Below, in pieces: positions 1 through 6,946 of a DNA stretch of 19,996 nt. The DNA comes from RGIG6353 sp964558655 (GTDB lineage: Bacteria > Bacillota > Clostridia > Oscillospirales > SIG627). The translations under genes and the position numbers were made by a program. The stretch's first letter is position 1, and every line of letters starts with the position of its first letter. Location of the stretch: positions 1 through 19,996 of the forward strand of contig CAZLEX010000029.1 of assembly GCA_964558655.1 (NCBI GenBank). The letters run 5' to 3'. A model generated the notes under the pieces. The model was not told the DNA's origin. It saw nothing but the letters and a program-made list of their open reading frames with translations, and ran no database searches.

Positions 1-799
1 CCGGTTGAAATAATATAAATTCTTGTTGTGTTAATGCTTGAGTGACCTAAAATATAGGCAAGTTTTGCAATATCTTTTTCAATTTGATAAAAAGTTCTTG
101 CAAAAAGATGCCTAAAATTATGTGGGAATACCTTTTGTGAACTCACATTTGCCTGCTTGCACAAGGATTTCATTTCACGCCATATATTAGTACGGTTTAC
201 AGGTTTTCCGGTACGAGTTACAAAAACAGAACCTGATTTAATACCTTGCTCCGACAAATATTTAAGCAATTTTCTTCGCAGTGTACGAACGATAAAAACA
301 GAGCGTATTTTCCCCTTGAGTGAAACAATTGCTTCACCTCGTTTAACTGCTTCGACGGTTATATATTCCAATTCGCTAACTCTTATACCGGTTGCACAAA
401 TAGTTTGAATTATTAAATTCAACCGTTTATTCCCCTTTTGCTTGCTGGTGTTACAAAGACGGATATATTCGGCTTTTGTAAGTTCTTTTCTTTACAACAA
501 TATATTTGATGCTGTATTTTCAAAGCTTTTACTTTTAAATCTTTCCAGCCGAGAAAATAAAATAAGCTGTTAATAGATGACATCATTGAATTAATACTTC
601 GTGCTGTATAATTTCCGTCAAGAAGTTTGTTTTTATAACCTATAACAACTTCCCTTGTTATTTCAGCTCCGTTTGCGTAAACCGAAAATGCTTTTACATC
701 GCGAATATATTTTTCAATAGTATTTGCCCGTTTTTCTTCATTTTGAATGTAATTTTTAAATTTAAAAATGTCAGATTCGGTTATAATTCTTTTTTTCAT
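1..799 (-). pseudogene. Tyrosine recombinase (XerC/phage-integrase family), frameshifted and cut by window edge
   Basis: The gene has an N-terminal SAM-like core-binding domain and a C-terminal catalytic domain, but they lie in different frames. The first frame runs from ATG at 799 (Shine-Dalgarno GGAAGGTGA) to about 485. Continuing one base back, in the -1 frame, from about 485 gives ELTKAEYIRLCNTSKQ, then ATGIRVSELEYI with the first catalytic Arg, HNFRHLFA (His-x-x-Arg), LGHSS (His) and TTRIY with the nucleophilic Tyr near position 20. All catalytic residues therefore survive in the second frame. The break lies in an A-rich run (491-483 on the minus strand), consistent with loss of one A; a sequencing error or recoding cannot be excluded. 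Only the last few residues are missing beyond base 1. Its position downstream of the BMC operon hints at past mobility of the region, which is inference. Confidence 0.85.
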
Positions 800-876
800 T
801 TCATTCACCTTCCGATGTTTATTATTTTAGCTAAAAATTTGTTTTCAGTATTAATATACTTTAGTATATAATTTTG

Positions 877-911
877 CCCCATTGAGAAACAAAAAGTTTT
901 TCTCAATGGGG
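877..911 (+). terminator. Strong hairpin between integrase and BMC operon
   Basis: Perfect 13-bp arms CCCCATTGAGAAA (877-889) and TTTCTCAATGGGG (899-911) enclose a 9-base A/T-rich loop. On the plus strand it is followed by TTTT, so it looks like an intrinsic terminator in that direction; on the minus strand the tail is CAAAAT, which is weaker. A 14-bp palindrome (TATACT-tt-AGTATA, 855-868) sits beside it, upstream of the integrase start, and could be an operator. No plus-strand gene is seen that needs a terminator here, so the role is uncertain; the rest of 809-1040 holds nothing else recognisable apart from the BMC terminator. Confidence 0.45.
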
Positions 912-992
912 TTTTATAAAAAATAATATTTTTGCGGTATTTTTAAATTGATTAATAAAGCCGTATGATAGTATAATTTACGGCTTATACAG

Positions 993-1024
993 AAAAGGCT
1001 CGACAATTTTATGTCAAGCCTTTT
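993..1024 (-). terminator. Intrinsic terminator of the BMC operon
   Basis: It lies 16 bases after the pduL-like stop. On the minus strand the arms AAAAGGCTTGACA and TGTCGAGCCTTTT pair over 13 bp with one G-T wobble, around a 6-base loop, and the descending arm ends in TTTTCT. Position and shape fit the end of the transcription unit that starts at about 14.4 kb. Confidence 0.75.
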
Positions 1025-1040
1025 ATAATTTAACACACAA

Positions 1041-1688
1041 TTACAACTTAATTTTAACTTTATCACCGTTTACTATACCGCAAGCATTCGCATCGTCTGT
1101 ATCAAGGTGCATCTCAAGGTTAAATTTATCGCTAACTCTAACCTGCACATCATATAAAGTGGTACGCTTACCATTACCGTTAACATCAACGGCAACATAT
1201 TGACCGTCTTTAACGCCGAATCTTTTACCGTCATCAATGCCCATATGAATATGTCGGTTAGCTATAATACAACCTTCTTTTAAAGAAACAACACCCTTCG
1301 GGCCTATAATTGTAATGGGAGCAGAGCCGGCAAGCATACCGGATTCGCAAACGGGCGGTTTCACTTTCAAAGTAAAAGAATCCGTTCTGGAAATTTCAAC
1401 CTGAGACGCCTTTCTTACAGGTCCCAAAACTCTTACGCCTTCAATAGCACGCAATGACGGACCTATAATTGTAAGCTGTTCCTTACAGGCAAACTGTCCG
1501 GGCTGAGAGAGGTCCTTTAATTTTTGAAGTTCATATCCTTTTCCGAACAGTATTTCCATATGCTCCTGTGAGAGATGTATATGCCGATTCGATACACCGA
1601 CGGGTATATCGCCGTCATTTATCGAATTTTCGTATGTTTCAATAACTTTCTTTACTATTTCCGTTACTGCTTTTAAATCGTATTCCAT
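1041..1688 (-). CDS. pduL: Phosphate propanoyltransferase (PduL-like)
   Basis: Converts propionyl-CoA plus phosphate to propionyl-phosphate and free CoA, so CoA is recycled inside the compartment for the aldehyde dehydrogenase. The 215-residue protein has the two PTAC domains with metal-binding histidines: NRHIHL (His36, His38), NRHIHM (His146, His148) and EMHLDTDDANA (His194), as in the PduL family, which is unrelated to Pta. Residues 1-21 form an amphipathic helix (MEYDLKAVTEIVKKVIETYE) matching the encapsulation-peptide pattern. Start ATG has GGAGG 7 bases upstream. It is the last gene of the operon, 13 bases after pduP, just before the terminator. The matching propionate/acetate kinase is not in the window. 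Confidence 0.95.
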   Translation of the reverse strand: MEYDLKAVTEIVKKVIETYENSINDGDIPVGVSNRHIHLSQEHMEILFGKGYELQKLKDLSQPGQFACKEQLTIIGPSLRAIEGVRVLGPVRKASQVEISRTDSFTLKVKPPVCESGMLAGSAPITIIGPKGVVSLKEGCIIANRHIHMGIDDGKRFGVKDGQYVAVDVNGNGKRTTLYDVQVRVSDKFNLEMHLDTDDANACGIVNGDKVKIKL

Positions 1689-1701
1689 ACAAGTCCTCCG
1701 A

Positions 1702-3150
1702 TTAAATAATCCTAAAGCTGTCTGCCATTACACATCTACGCTGCCGTGTAAAGCTCCGAGCCGATGTAATACCTTCTCCTGTCGGACCGGCTATGGTAAA
1801 AGTCGTATGTCCCTCACCGCCAAAACCGATACCTGCATAAGAAGGAGCGTTTTTCACGAAAATAGTTGTCTCGATTTCTCTGGCAAATCTCGAAAGATTA
1901 TCTATATTTTTGGAATGCATATGTGCCGTATGTCTGTTACCGTGTTCGGCTCTAACTGCCAAATCAATAGCTTCATCTATGTCGTCAACGCGAACAATAG
2001 GGAGAATCGGCATCATAAGCTCGTGCTGAACAAAATCATGTTCAAAATCCGTTTCACAAATTATACAACGAATATCATCGGACACTTGAATACCGATTTT
2101 TGCAAGCAAAACCTTTGCATCACGCCCGACACAGTCTCTTGAAACAATTTTTACGGTCTTTCCGGATTTATTTACTTTTTCGTTTAGCACTATCTTAGCG
2201 AGTGTATCTGCCTGCTCTTTATCAATCAAATATGCACCGGCTTTTTTCATGCCTTCGATAAGTTCATCCGCAATATCACGGAAAGCAAAAACTTCCTTTT
2301 CCGCTATACAAGGTAAATTGTTATCAAAAGAGCAACCATCTATAATATCGGCGGAAGCCTTTGCTATATCGGCAGTGTTGTCAACAATTACGGGAGGATT
2401 GCCCGCACCTGCACCTATAGCTTTTTTGCCGGAAGACAGTACAGCTTTGACAACTCCCGGACCGCCTGTACAGACGAGAAGTTTAATGAGAGGATGAGAC
2501 TGCATTATAGCCGCCGACTCCATCGTAGGCTTATCCATAGAACATACGATTATTTCAGGACCGCCGGCGTTTTTTGATGCTCTGTTTATAAGATCAACCG
2601 CATAATTTGAAGTTGCAACGGCATTCGGATGAGGATTAAATACTACACCATTGCCTGCGGCAATCATACCGATTGAATTACATATGACGGTTTCGCTCGG
2701 ATTCGTACTTGGTGTTATTGCTCCTACAACGCCAAACGGAGCTGCCTCAACAAGTGTTAATCCGTTATCACCTGTTTTTGCATTAGCGGAAATATCCTCC
2801 GTACCGGGTGTTTTGTCTGCAACCAATATATGTTTCAGCCTTTTATGCTCAACTTTTCCCATACCGGTTTCTTTTACTCCAAGCTGTGCCATAATATGTG
2901 CCTCTTCACGAGTAAGACGCCGAATTTCATCTATTATTTTCTGACGCTGTTCAACGCTCATAGCACGAACAGACTTATAGGAATTATTGGCGATGTTAAT
3001 AGCATCGTTCATGTCGGAGAAAATACCTGTAAACTTTCTTTCTCCGTAATGCGTCGAATCCCACTTTGTATTATCAAATTCATTAGACGATATTGAAGCC
3101 AACACCTTTTCAACAATCATCTTTACTTCTTTTTCCGTCATAACTGCCAT
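1702..3150 (-). CDS. pduP: CoA-acylating propionaldehyde dehydrogenase (PduP/EutE-like)
   Basis: Oxidises propionaldehyde (made in the lumen by the diol dehydratase) with NAD+ and CoA to propionyl-CoA plus NADH. About 482 residues, normal for the family. The catalytic Cys sits in NLPCIAEKE, the signature of CoA-dependent ALDHs, and FGGEGHTTFTIAGPTGEG near the C-terminus is also characteristic. The first ~20 residues (MAVMTEKEVKMIVEKVLASI) form an amphipathic helix resembling the PduP targeting peptide. An upstream in-frame ATG at 3168 would add six residues but has no ribosome binding site, while the ATG at 3150 has AAAGGGA 8 bases ahead, so 3150 is preferred. It follows the deoR-type gene by about 50 bases and is cotranscribed with pduL. 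Confidence 0.95.
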   Translation of the reverse strand: MAVMTEKEVKMIVEKVLASISSNEFDNTKWDSTHYGERKFTGIFSDMNDAINIANNSYKSVRAMSVEQRQKIIDEIRRLTREEAHIMAQLGVKETGMGKVEHKRLKHILVADKTPGTEDISANAKTGDNGLTLVEAAPFGVVGAITPSTNPSETVICNSIGMIAAGNGVVFNPHPNAVATSNYAVDLINRASKNAGGPEIIVCSMDKPTMESAAIMQSHPLIKLLVCTGGPGVVKAVLSSGKKAIGAGAGNPPVIVDNTADIAKASADIIDGCSFDNNLPCIAEKEVFAFRDIADELIEGMKKAGAYLIDKEQADTLAKIVLNEKVNKSGKTVKIVSRDCVGRDAKVLLAKIGIQVSDDIRCIICETDFEHDFVQHELMMPILPIVRVDDIDEAIDLAVRAEHGNRHTAHMHSKNIDNLSRFAREIETTIFVKNAPSYAGIGFGGEGHTTFTIAGPTGEGITSARSFTRQRRCVMADSFRII

Positions 3151-3201
3151 GATTTCATTCCCTTTCATCTCATATAAAAAAGACAGTATACATTAGTTTA
3201 T

Positions 3202-3960
3202 TTAAAATATAAGTTTAATCCCGCTTTTGTTTATTTCGGTTATCCATTTATCCGTGGGTTCCACATCGGTAACCAGAACATCAATATCGGATATATTACA
3301 AATTTTAACAAATGAAATTTTGTCAAATTTGGTGTTATCCACTCCCAATATACAGCGATTTGCCGAAGCGATAAACGCTTTTTTTAATTCTGCGTTATCT
3401 TCGCTTGTATCGGTAATACCGTTAACTATATCAAAACCCTTACAAGACATTACAGCACAATCAACATGATAATTAGCAACCGAAGAAATTGTTGAAATAC
3501 TTCTGAAAGACATTGAATCTTGATGATATGTTCCTCCGGTCGAAATGACTTTCCAATCATTGCCTGCCGGTAAATCCAAGAGTATCTCAACTGAGTTGGT
3601 GATAATAGTAAGTTTCTTCTTATTGAAGATACTCTTGACCGTAAAAAGTGCGGTAGTGGAAGCGTCCAACAAAATTGTATCTCCATCATTAATGAGCGAG
3701 CCTATTTTTTCCGCAATATACTTTTTACTGTCAACATTGGTAAGTTTTCTGACGGTATACGGAAGATCCACTGTCATACTGTCACTTTTTACAGCACCGC
3801 CGTAAGTCTTTTTTGCAAATCCTTCTGCTTCAAGTTTATCTAAATCCCGGCGTATTGTTTCTTCGGTAACCGAATACATTAGGGCAAGGTCACTTACTAT
3901 AACGCGGCCGTCAATCATAAGCTTGGAAAGTATTTCATTTTTTCTTTCAATCGGAAGCAT
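3202..3960 (-). CDS. DeoR-family transcriptional regulator
   Basis: The 252-residue protein has an N-terminal winged helix-turn-helix (residues about 3-57, with VSDLALMYSVTEETIRRDL as the DeoR signature) followed by the DeoRC sugar-phosphate sensor domain (TTALFTVKSI, ITNSVEILLDL, STGG, then SCKGFD and KKAFI segments). DeoR proteins are usually repressors released by a phosphorylated sugar; a fuculose/rhamnulose-phosphate-type effector would fit this pathway but is inference. It is embedded in the shell/cargo operon (14 bases after the PduT-like gene), so it is probably autoregulatory. Start ATG has AGTAGG upstream. Likely target sites are the two promoter regions at 14.4 and 10.1 kb. Confidence 0.92.
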   Translation of the reverse strand: MLPIERKNEILSKLMIDGRVIVSDLALMYSVTEETIRRDLDKLEAEGFAKKTYGGAVKSDSMTVDLPYTVRKLTNVDSKKYIAEKIGSLINDGDTILLDASTTALFTVKSIFNKKKLTIITNSVEILLDLPAGNDWKVISTGGTYHQDSMSFRSISTISSVANYHVDCAVMSCKGFDIVNGITDTSEDNAELKKAFIASANRCILGVDNTKFDKISFVKICNISDIDVLVTDVEPTDKWITEINKSGIKLIF

Positions 3961-3974
3961 ATAATATACCTACT

Positions 3975-4523
3975 TTAAAGTATTGTACGCCACAATTTTT
4001 GATCAGGACCGGCAATAACCGTACTGTCAAGGAACATTCCTTCTTCGCCCACATCGTTTTTAGCTTTGTCAATAGCTGCCTGAACCGCAGAAACTTCACC
4101 TGTAAGCATTAAATAAGATTTTCCGCACATACCTCTCGCGAGACGAAGCTCTATCAAATCCACTATCGCCGTTTTTGCGGCAATATCTGCCGCAACAATT
4201 GCAGAAGCTACAGAATAAGTTTCTATTATTCCAAGCGCCTTCGGATTTTGAACGGTTGTCGCACCGTAAATTGCCGGAAATAGTGATTCATGAGGATTGC
4301 CTAAAACAAATGTGTCTATCAAATGTTCCGAATTGGTATTTTTTGCGGCATCTACCGCCGCTCTCACAGCACTTAAATCTCCTTCAATTAACACAAAATA
4401 CTTACCGGGACATACTGTCTCAGCCTGTATCACATCAACATCTGCGGTTTTTACCATAGTATCCGCTGCAAAAACACCGGACGATACCGTCTTAAATTCT
4501 ACAAGTCCTATCGCTTTTCCCAT
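3975..4523 (-). CDS. pduT: Tandem-domain BMC shell protein, PduT-like, with putative Fe-S cysteine
   Basis: Two consecutive BMC domains (residues about 3-85 starting KAIGLVEFKTV, and about 95-180 starting ALGIIETYSV) make a pseudohexameric trimer of the shell facet. Length (182 aa) matches PduT. Cys38 in ETVCPGKY lines up with the residue that ligates a 4Fe-4S cluster at the trimer pore in characterised PduT proteins. It lies directly downstream of the PduS-like gene; together the pair is thought to carry electrons across the shell. Start ATG has a perfect AAGGAGGT that overlaps the end of the PduS-like gene. The last residues, QKLWRTIL, are not typical of other BMC domains but agree with PduT-type tails. 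Confidence 0.92.
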   Translation of the reverse strand: MGKAIGLVEFKTVSSGVFAADTMVKTADVDVIQAETVCPGKYFVLIEGDLSAVRAAVDAAKNTNSEHLIDTFVLGNPHESLFPAIYGATTVQNPKALGIIETYSVASAIVAADIAAKTAIVDLIELRLARGMCGKSYLMLTGEVSAVQAAIDKAKNDVGEEGMFLDSTVIAGPDQKLWRTIL

Positions 4524-4538
4524 AACAACGATACCTCC

Positions 4539-5867
4539 TTAAGCTTCTATTACAATATATTTATCGGTAACTTCTTTTACAGTACCGTTGATTGATGCAT
4601 GAACATCGGTTCCGAGCTTATCGTCCGGAACTTTTCCCACAACCTGACCGATAACAACCTTATCACCGCTTTTAACTATCGGAAGTGCGGGAGCACCTAC
4701 ATGTTGAGACATCATTATGCAAACTGTCTCGGGATTAATCTTGACTTGTGAAATCGGTGCCGCAACATCATATTTTTCAAGTCCTATACGGGAAGTCAGC
4801 CGTTCAATCGGAACACGCTTAAAACTACGATTTGAAGCCACCGGTTGTGCTTCCAAGCCTTTCGGAGCGGCAATTCCGTTTTTCCTCATCTCAGCTTTAA
4901 AATTAGCAATAAGGCTTCTCGGAGACAGACCCTGATGGCAAGAATACATTTCGCACAAACCGCAACCGGAACAAAACATTGCGTCTATGTACGGTTTTGT
5001 ATCCGCTGTATCATGATTTGATACAGCTCTCATAAATTTATGCGGTTGTACGGGGTGTCCCAAAAGATGACGCGGACACAAATCCGAACAATAGTGGCAT
5101 TGGCTACAGGAAGCCATAGCACGCTTAATTCCGATATTTGATTTTGCTTTTTTCCTCAATACTACATAATGCTCCGCAGGAAGAACAATAACGGCATTGC
5201 TTGTTTTGGTAACATAACTATTCAATGATCCAAGACCGCCCATCATGGGACCACCCATTATATATTCCGCATCCTTTACAGTCTGCCCGCCTGCCATCTC
5301 AACTAAAGTACTCATTTTTGTACCTATGGGAACAATAAATGTCTGAGGATTTTTAACTTCGCCCGTAACCGTTACATATTTTTCGGTAACCGGTTCGTTG
5401 TTAAGTGCTCTATAAACATTGTAAATCGTCTCAACATTGAAAACATTGACACCGACAGACAGAGGAAGTGCTCCCGGATTTACAACTCTTCCGGTAACTT
5501 CATATATAAGAATAACTTCGTCACCCGCAGGATACACTTCGTCTAAAGTCGCCAATTTTATATTATTAAACGATCCTATTTCCGACTCTACAGCATGAAT
5601 AGCATCTTTATATGCTTTTTTTAACGCTATAAAAACATCTTTAGCACCGATTGTTTTCGCTATTATATCAAGTGCAGTCATAATTTCATGTGATTTTTTT
5701 TCCAACAACTGTCTATGAAGACGAAGCAACGGTTCACATTCTGCACAATTTAAAATAATGGTATCTACTTTTTTGTCTAATTTTGCATAGGAAGGAAAAC
5801 CGGCACCACCGGCACCGACGATTCCGTTATCACGCATAATCTGTTTCAATTTTTCAAAGGTAGGCAT
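4539..5867 (-). CDS. pduS: PduS-like SLBB/Fe-S flavoprotein (RnfC family)
   Basis: Electron-transfer protein associated with the shell. The Gly-rich GIVGAGGAGFPSY near the N-terminus and NCAECEPLL are the RnfC/NuoF-like flavin region; an SLBB domain follows (TVTGEVKNPQTFIVPIGT). Two 4Fe-4S motifs are visible: CSQCHYCSDLC (Cys 254/257/260/264) followed by PRHLLGHPVQPHKFM, and CSGCGLCEMYSC (Cys 299/302/305/310). The C-terminal ~55 residues resemble a barrel-sandwich (RnfC N-terminal-type) domain, as in PduS. In B12-dependent loci PduS reduces cobalamin; here there is no cobalamin enzyme, so it more likely feeds electrons to the radical activase or recycles NADH (inference). The start at 5867 has GGAG 9 bases upstream and lies 4 bases after the EutN stop; an earlier ATG at 5900 would overlap that gene. 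Confidence 0.9.
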   Translation of the reverse strand: MPTFEKLKQIMRDNGIVGAGGAGFPSYAKLDKKVDTIILNCAECEPLLRLHRQLLEKKSHEIMTALDIIAKTIGAKDVFIALKKAYKDAIHAVESEIGSFNNIKLATLDEVYPAGDEVILIYEVTGRVVNPGALPLSVGVNVFNVETIYNVYRALNNEPVTEKYVTVTGEVKNPQTFIVPIGTKMSTLVEMAGGQTVKDAEYIMGGPMMGGLGSLNSYVTKTSNAVIVLPAEHYVVLRKKAKSNIGIKRAMASCSQCHYCSDLCPRHLLGHPVQPHKFMRAVSNHDTADTKPYIDAMFCSGCGLCEMYSCHQGLSPRSLIANFKAEMRKNGIAAPKGLEAQPVASNRSFKRVPIERLTSRIGLEKYDVAAPISQVKINPETVCIMMSQHVGAPALPIVKSGDKVVIGQVVGKVPDDKLGTDVHASINGTVKEVTDKYIVIEA

Positions 5868-5871
5868 ACAT

Positions 5872-6141
5872 TTATTCTCCAAATTCACTTCCCTCATCAA
5901 CTATGCCGACAATCGCAGCATCGATGGGAGAAGATTCCATGTTACAGCCAATACGTGCCGCACTACCAAGTGCCACAAGTACTGTTTCACCAATACCGGC
6001 ACCGATATTGTCAACTGCTATAATTTTATTTTTAACATTTCCCATTTCAGGCAAGGGTTCTACAATCATAAACTTATTTCCGACAAGATTTTCGTTTTTT
6101 CTCGTAGAAACAACTCTTCCGATTACTTTTCCGATTAACAT
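5872..6141 (-). CDS. eutN: BMC-P pentameric vertex protein (EutN/CcmL family)
   Basis: Caps the shell vertices. About 89 residues, starting MLIGKVIGRVVSTRKNENL, with the family signatures LVGNKFMIVEPL, IIAVDNIGAGIGETVLVALGSAAR and SPIDAAIVGIVDE. The start at 6141 was chosen over an upstream in-frame ATG (6171) because family members begin at this point and AGAGG lies 9 bases ahead; the upstream start would fall in the base of the hairpin at 6170-6201. It is the only pentamer gene in the locus and follows the hexamer genes after that hairpin, which may lower its expression relative to them. Confidence 0.93.
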   Translation of the reverse strand: MLIGKVIGRVVSTRKNENLVGNKFMIVEPLPEMGNVKNKIIAVDNIGAGIGETVLVALGSAARIGCNMESSPIDAAIVGIVDEGSEFGE

Positions 6142-6169
6142 ATTGACCAACCTCTCAATGAAATTTTGC

Positions 6170-6201
6170 ATCTGTCACGGCAGATAACCGCCGTGACAGA
6201 T
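6170..6201 (-). other. Perfect intercistronic hairpin between hexamer and pentamer genes
   Basis: Arms ATCTGTCACGGC (6170-6181) and GCCGTGACAGAT (6190-6201) are perfectly complementary over 12 bp with an 8-base loop. In the minus-strand transcript it is followed by GCAAAATTTC, not a T-run, so it is not a classic terminator. It sits 17 bases after the stop of the short BMC-H gene and just before the EutN ribosome binding site. Likely roles are 3'-end protection of the abundant hexamer mRNA, or partial termination/processing that sets the hexamer to pentamer ratio; this is inference. Confidence 0.75.
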
Positions 6202-6218
6202 ATAAACGAGCAAGATTC

Positions 6219-6497
6219 TTATTTAATTGCAGGGAGAATCTTCTCAACATCAGAATGAGGTCTGGGAATAACATGAATAGCAATAACCTCACCGAGTTTG
6301 GAAGCAGCGGCTCCGCCTGCTTCTGTTGCAGCTTTAACTGCACCGACATCTCCTCTTACCATAACAGAAACGAGACCGCTACCGATCTTCTCTGTTCCTA
6401 TAAGAGTAACATTTGCCGCTTTTACCATAGCATCTGCCGCTTCTATTGCCGCAACAAGACCTCTGGTTTCGATCATACCAAGTGCTTCAAGTGCCAT
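6219..6497 (-). CDS. pduA: BMC-H hexameric shell protein (PduA/PduJ-like), short copy
   Basis: A canonical 92-residue BMC-domain protein (EALGMIETRGLVAAIEAA ... VIPRPHSDVEKILPA) that builds hexagonal shell facets. The pore motif is KIGSG, as in PduA/PduJ, consistent with passage of small polar substrates such as 1,2-propanediol. Start ATG has GGAGG 8 bases upstream. It is almost identical to the BMC domain of the gene immediately upstream: the proteins differ only at residue 2 (Ala/Thr) and the last residue (Lys/Asn). The pduA symbol is by similarity only; PduJ would be equally apt. Confidence 0.96.
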   Translation of the reverse strand: MALEALGMIETRGLVAAIEAADAMVKAANVTLIGTEKIGSGLVSVMVRGDVGAVKAATEAGGAAASKLGEVIAIHVIPRPHSDVEKILPAIK

Positions 6498-6510
6498 TTT
6501 AATTTCCTCC
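6224..6510. repeat. Tandem direct repeat, copy A (BMC-H gene plus its ribosome binding site)
   Basis: By direct alignment, this 287-base stretch matches 6541-6827 at an offset of 317 bases with only four substitutions, all within the 5' end of the gene (about 6480-6495). The remaining roughly 255 bases are identical, including third codon positions, indicating very recent duplication or ongoing gene conversion. Confidence 0.95.
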
Positions 6511-6535
6511 GTAAAAAATAATTTAATTTTTAAGC

Positions 6536-6934
6536 TTAATTAATTGCAGGGAGAATCTTCTCAACATCAGAATGAGGTCTGGGAATAACATGAATAGCAA
6601 TAACCTCACCGAGTTTGGAAGCAGCGGCTCCGCCTGCTTCTGTTGCAGCTTTAACTGCACCGACATCTCCTCTTACCATAACAGAAACGAGACCGCTACC
6701 GATCTTCTCTGTTCCTATAAGAGTAACATTTGCCGCTTTTACCATAGCATCTGCCGCTTCTATTGCCGCAACAAGACCTCTGGTTTCAATCATACCGAGT
6801 GCTTCGAGTGTCATTTTAATTTCCTCCTTAATTTCAGCCTTTTTCTCTTCAGACTGAGTATTTATAGAATTATTTTTTTGAACATTAGTTTTTACTGCCG
6901 CTTTCTTGGCGGTAGATTTTTTTGGTGAATCCAT
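6536..6934 (-). CDS. BMC-H shell protein with Lys-rich N-terminal arm; dual translation start
   Basis: From ATG at 6934 (AAGGAG 8 bases upstream) the product is 132 residues: a 40-residue arm rich in Lys/Ala/Asn (MDSPKKSTAKKAAVKTN..., then an acidic/basic helix-like EEKKAEIKEEIK) followed by a complete BMC domain with the KIGSG pore motif. A second start at 6814 (MTLEALGM) has its own strong AAGGAGG 9 bases upstream and would give a normal 92-residue hexamer protein. The internal ribosome binding site is itself read as KEEIKM in the long frame. The arrangement recalls PduB/PduB', where an internal start makes long and short forms and the long N-terminus tethers the shell to cargo; that parallel is inference. 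The arm has no obvious membrane or signal sequence. Confidence 0.93.
   Translation of the reverse strand: MDSPKKSTAKKAAVKTNVQKNNSINTQSEEKKAEIKEEIKMTLEALGMIETRGLVAAIEAADAMVKAANVTLIGTEKIGSGLVSVMVRGDVGAVKAATEAGGAAASKLGEVIAIHVIPRPHSDVEKILPAIN
6541..6827. repeat. Tandem direct repeat, copy B (BMC domain of the long gene)
   Basis: Partner of 6224-6510. The match ends just after the Shine-Dalgarno at 6827; beyond that the long copy continues into the Lys-rich arm while the short copy continues into an AT-rich spacer. The breakpoint shows that the arm is not part of the duplicated unit. Confidence 0.95.
6818..6829 (-). promoter_or_regulatory. Internal Shine-Dalgarno for the short BMC-H form
   Basis: On the minus strand AAGGAGGAAATT (6829-6818) precedes ATG 6814-6812 by near-optimal spacing, inside the long BMC-H reading frame. 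The same AGGAAATTAAA sequence precedes the start of the downstream copy, so it appears to be the ancestral ribosome binding site retained within the extended gene. Confidence 0.75.
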
Positions 6935-6946
6935 CGCAAAAGCTCC

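Noticed and set aside
157..408. Plus-strand reading frame of 83 residues
   Set aside because: It is the complement of the integrase catalytic domain, whose conserved motifs are clear on the minus strand.
485..491. Programmed -1 frameshift in the integrase (A-AAG followed by AAC)
   Set aside because: The site is only a weak slippery tetramer, no stimulatory stem was evident, and this recombinase type is normally one frame; loss of one base is simpler.
6224..6827. Possible CRISPR or satellite array
   Set aside because: Only two long copies exist and they are gene-sized coding duplicates, with no short repeat-spacer structure anywhere in the window.
6255..6928. Long plus-strand frames opposite the BMC-H genes, repeated twice
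   Set aside because: They are duplicated only because the BMC-H genes are duplicated; no ribosome binding sites and no recognisable domains.
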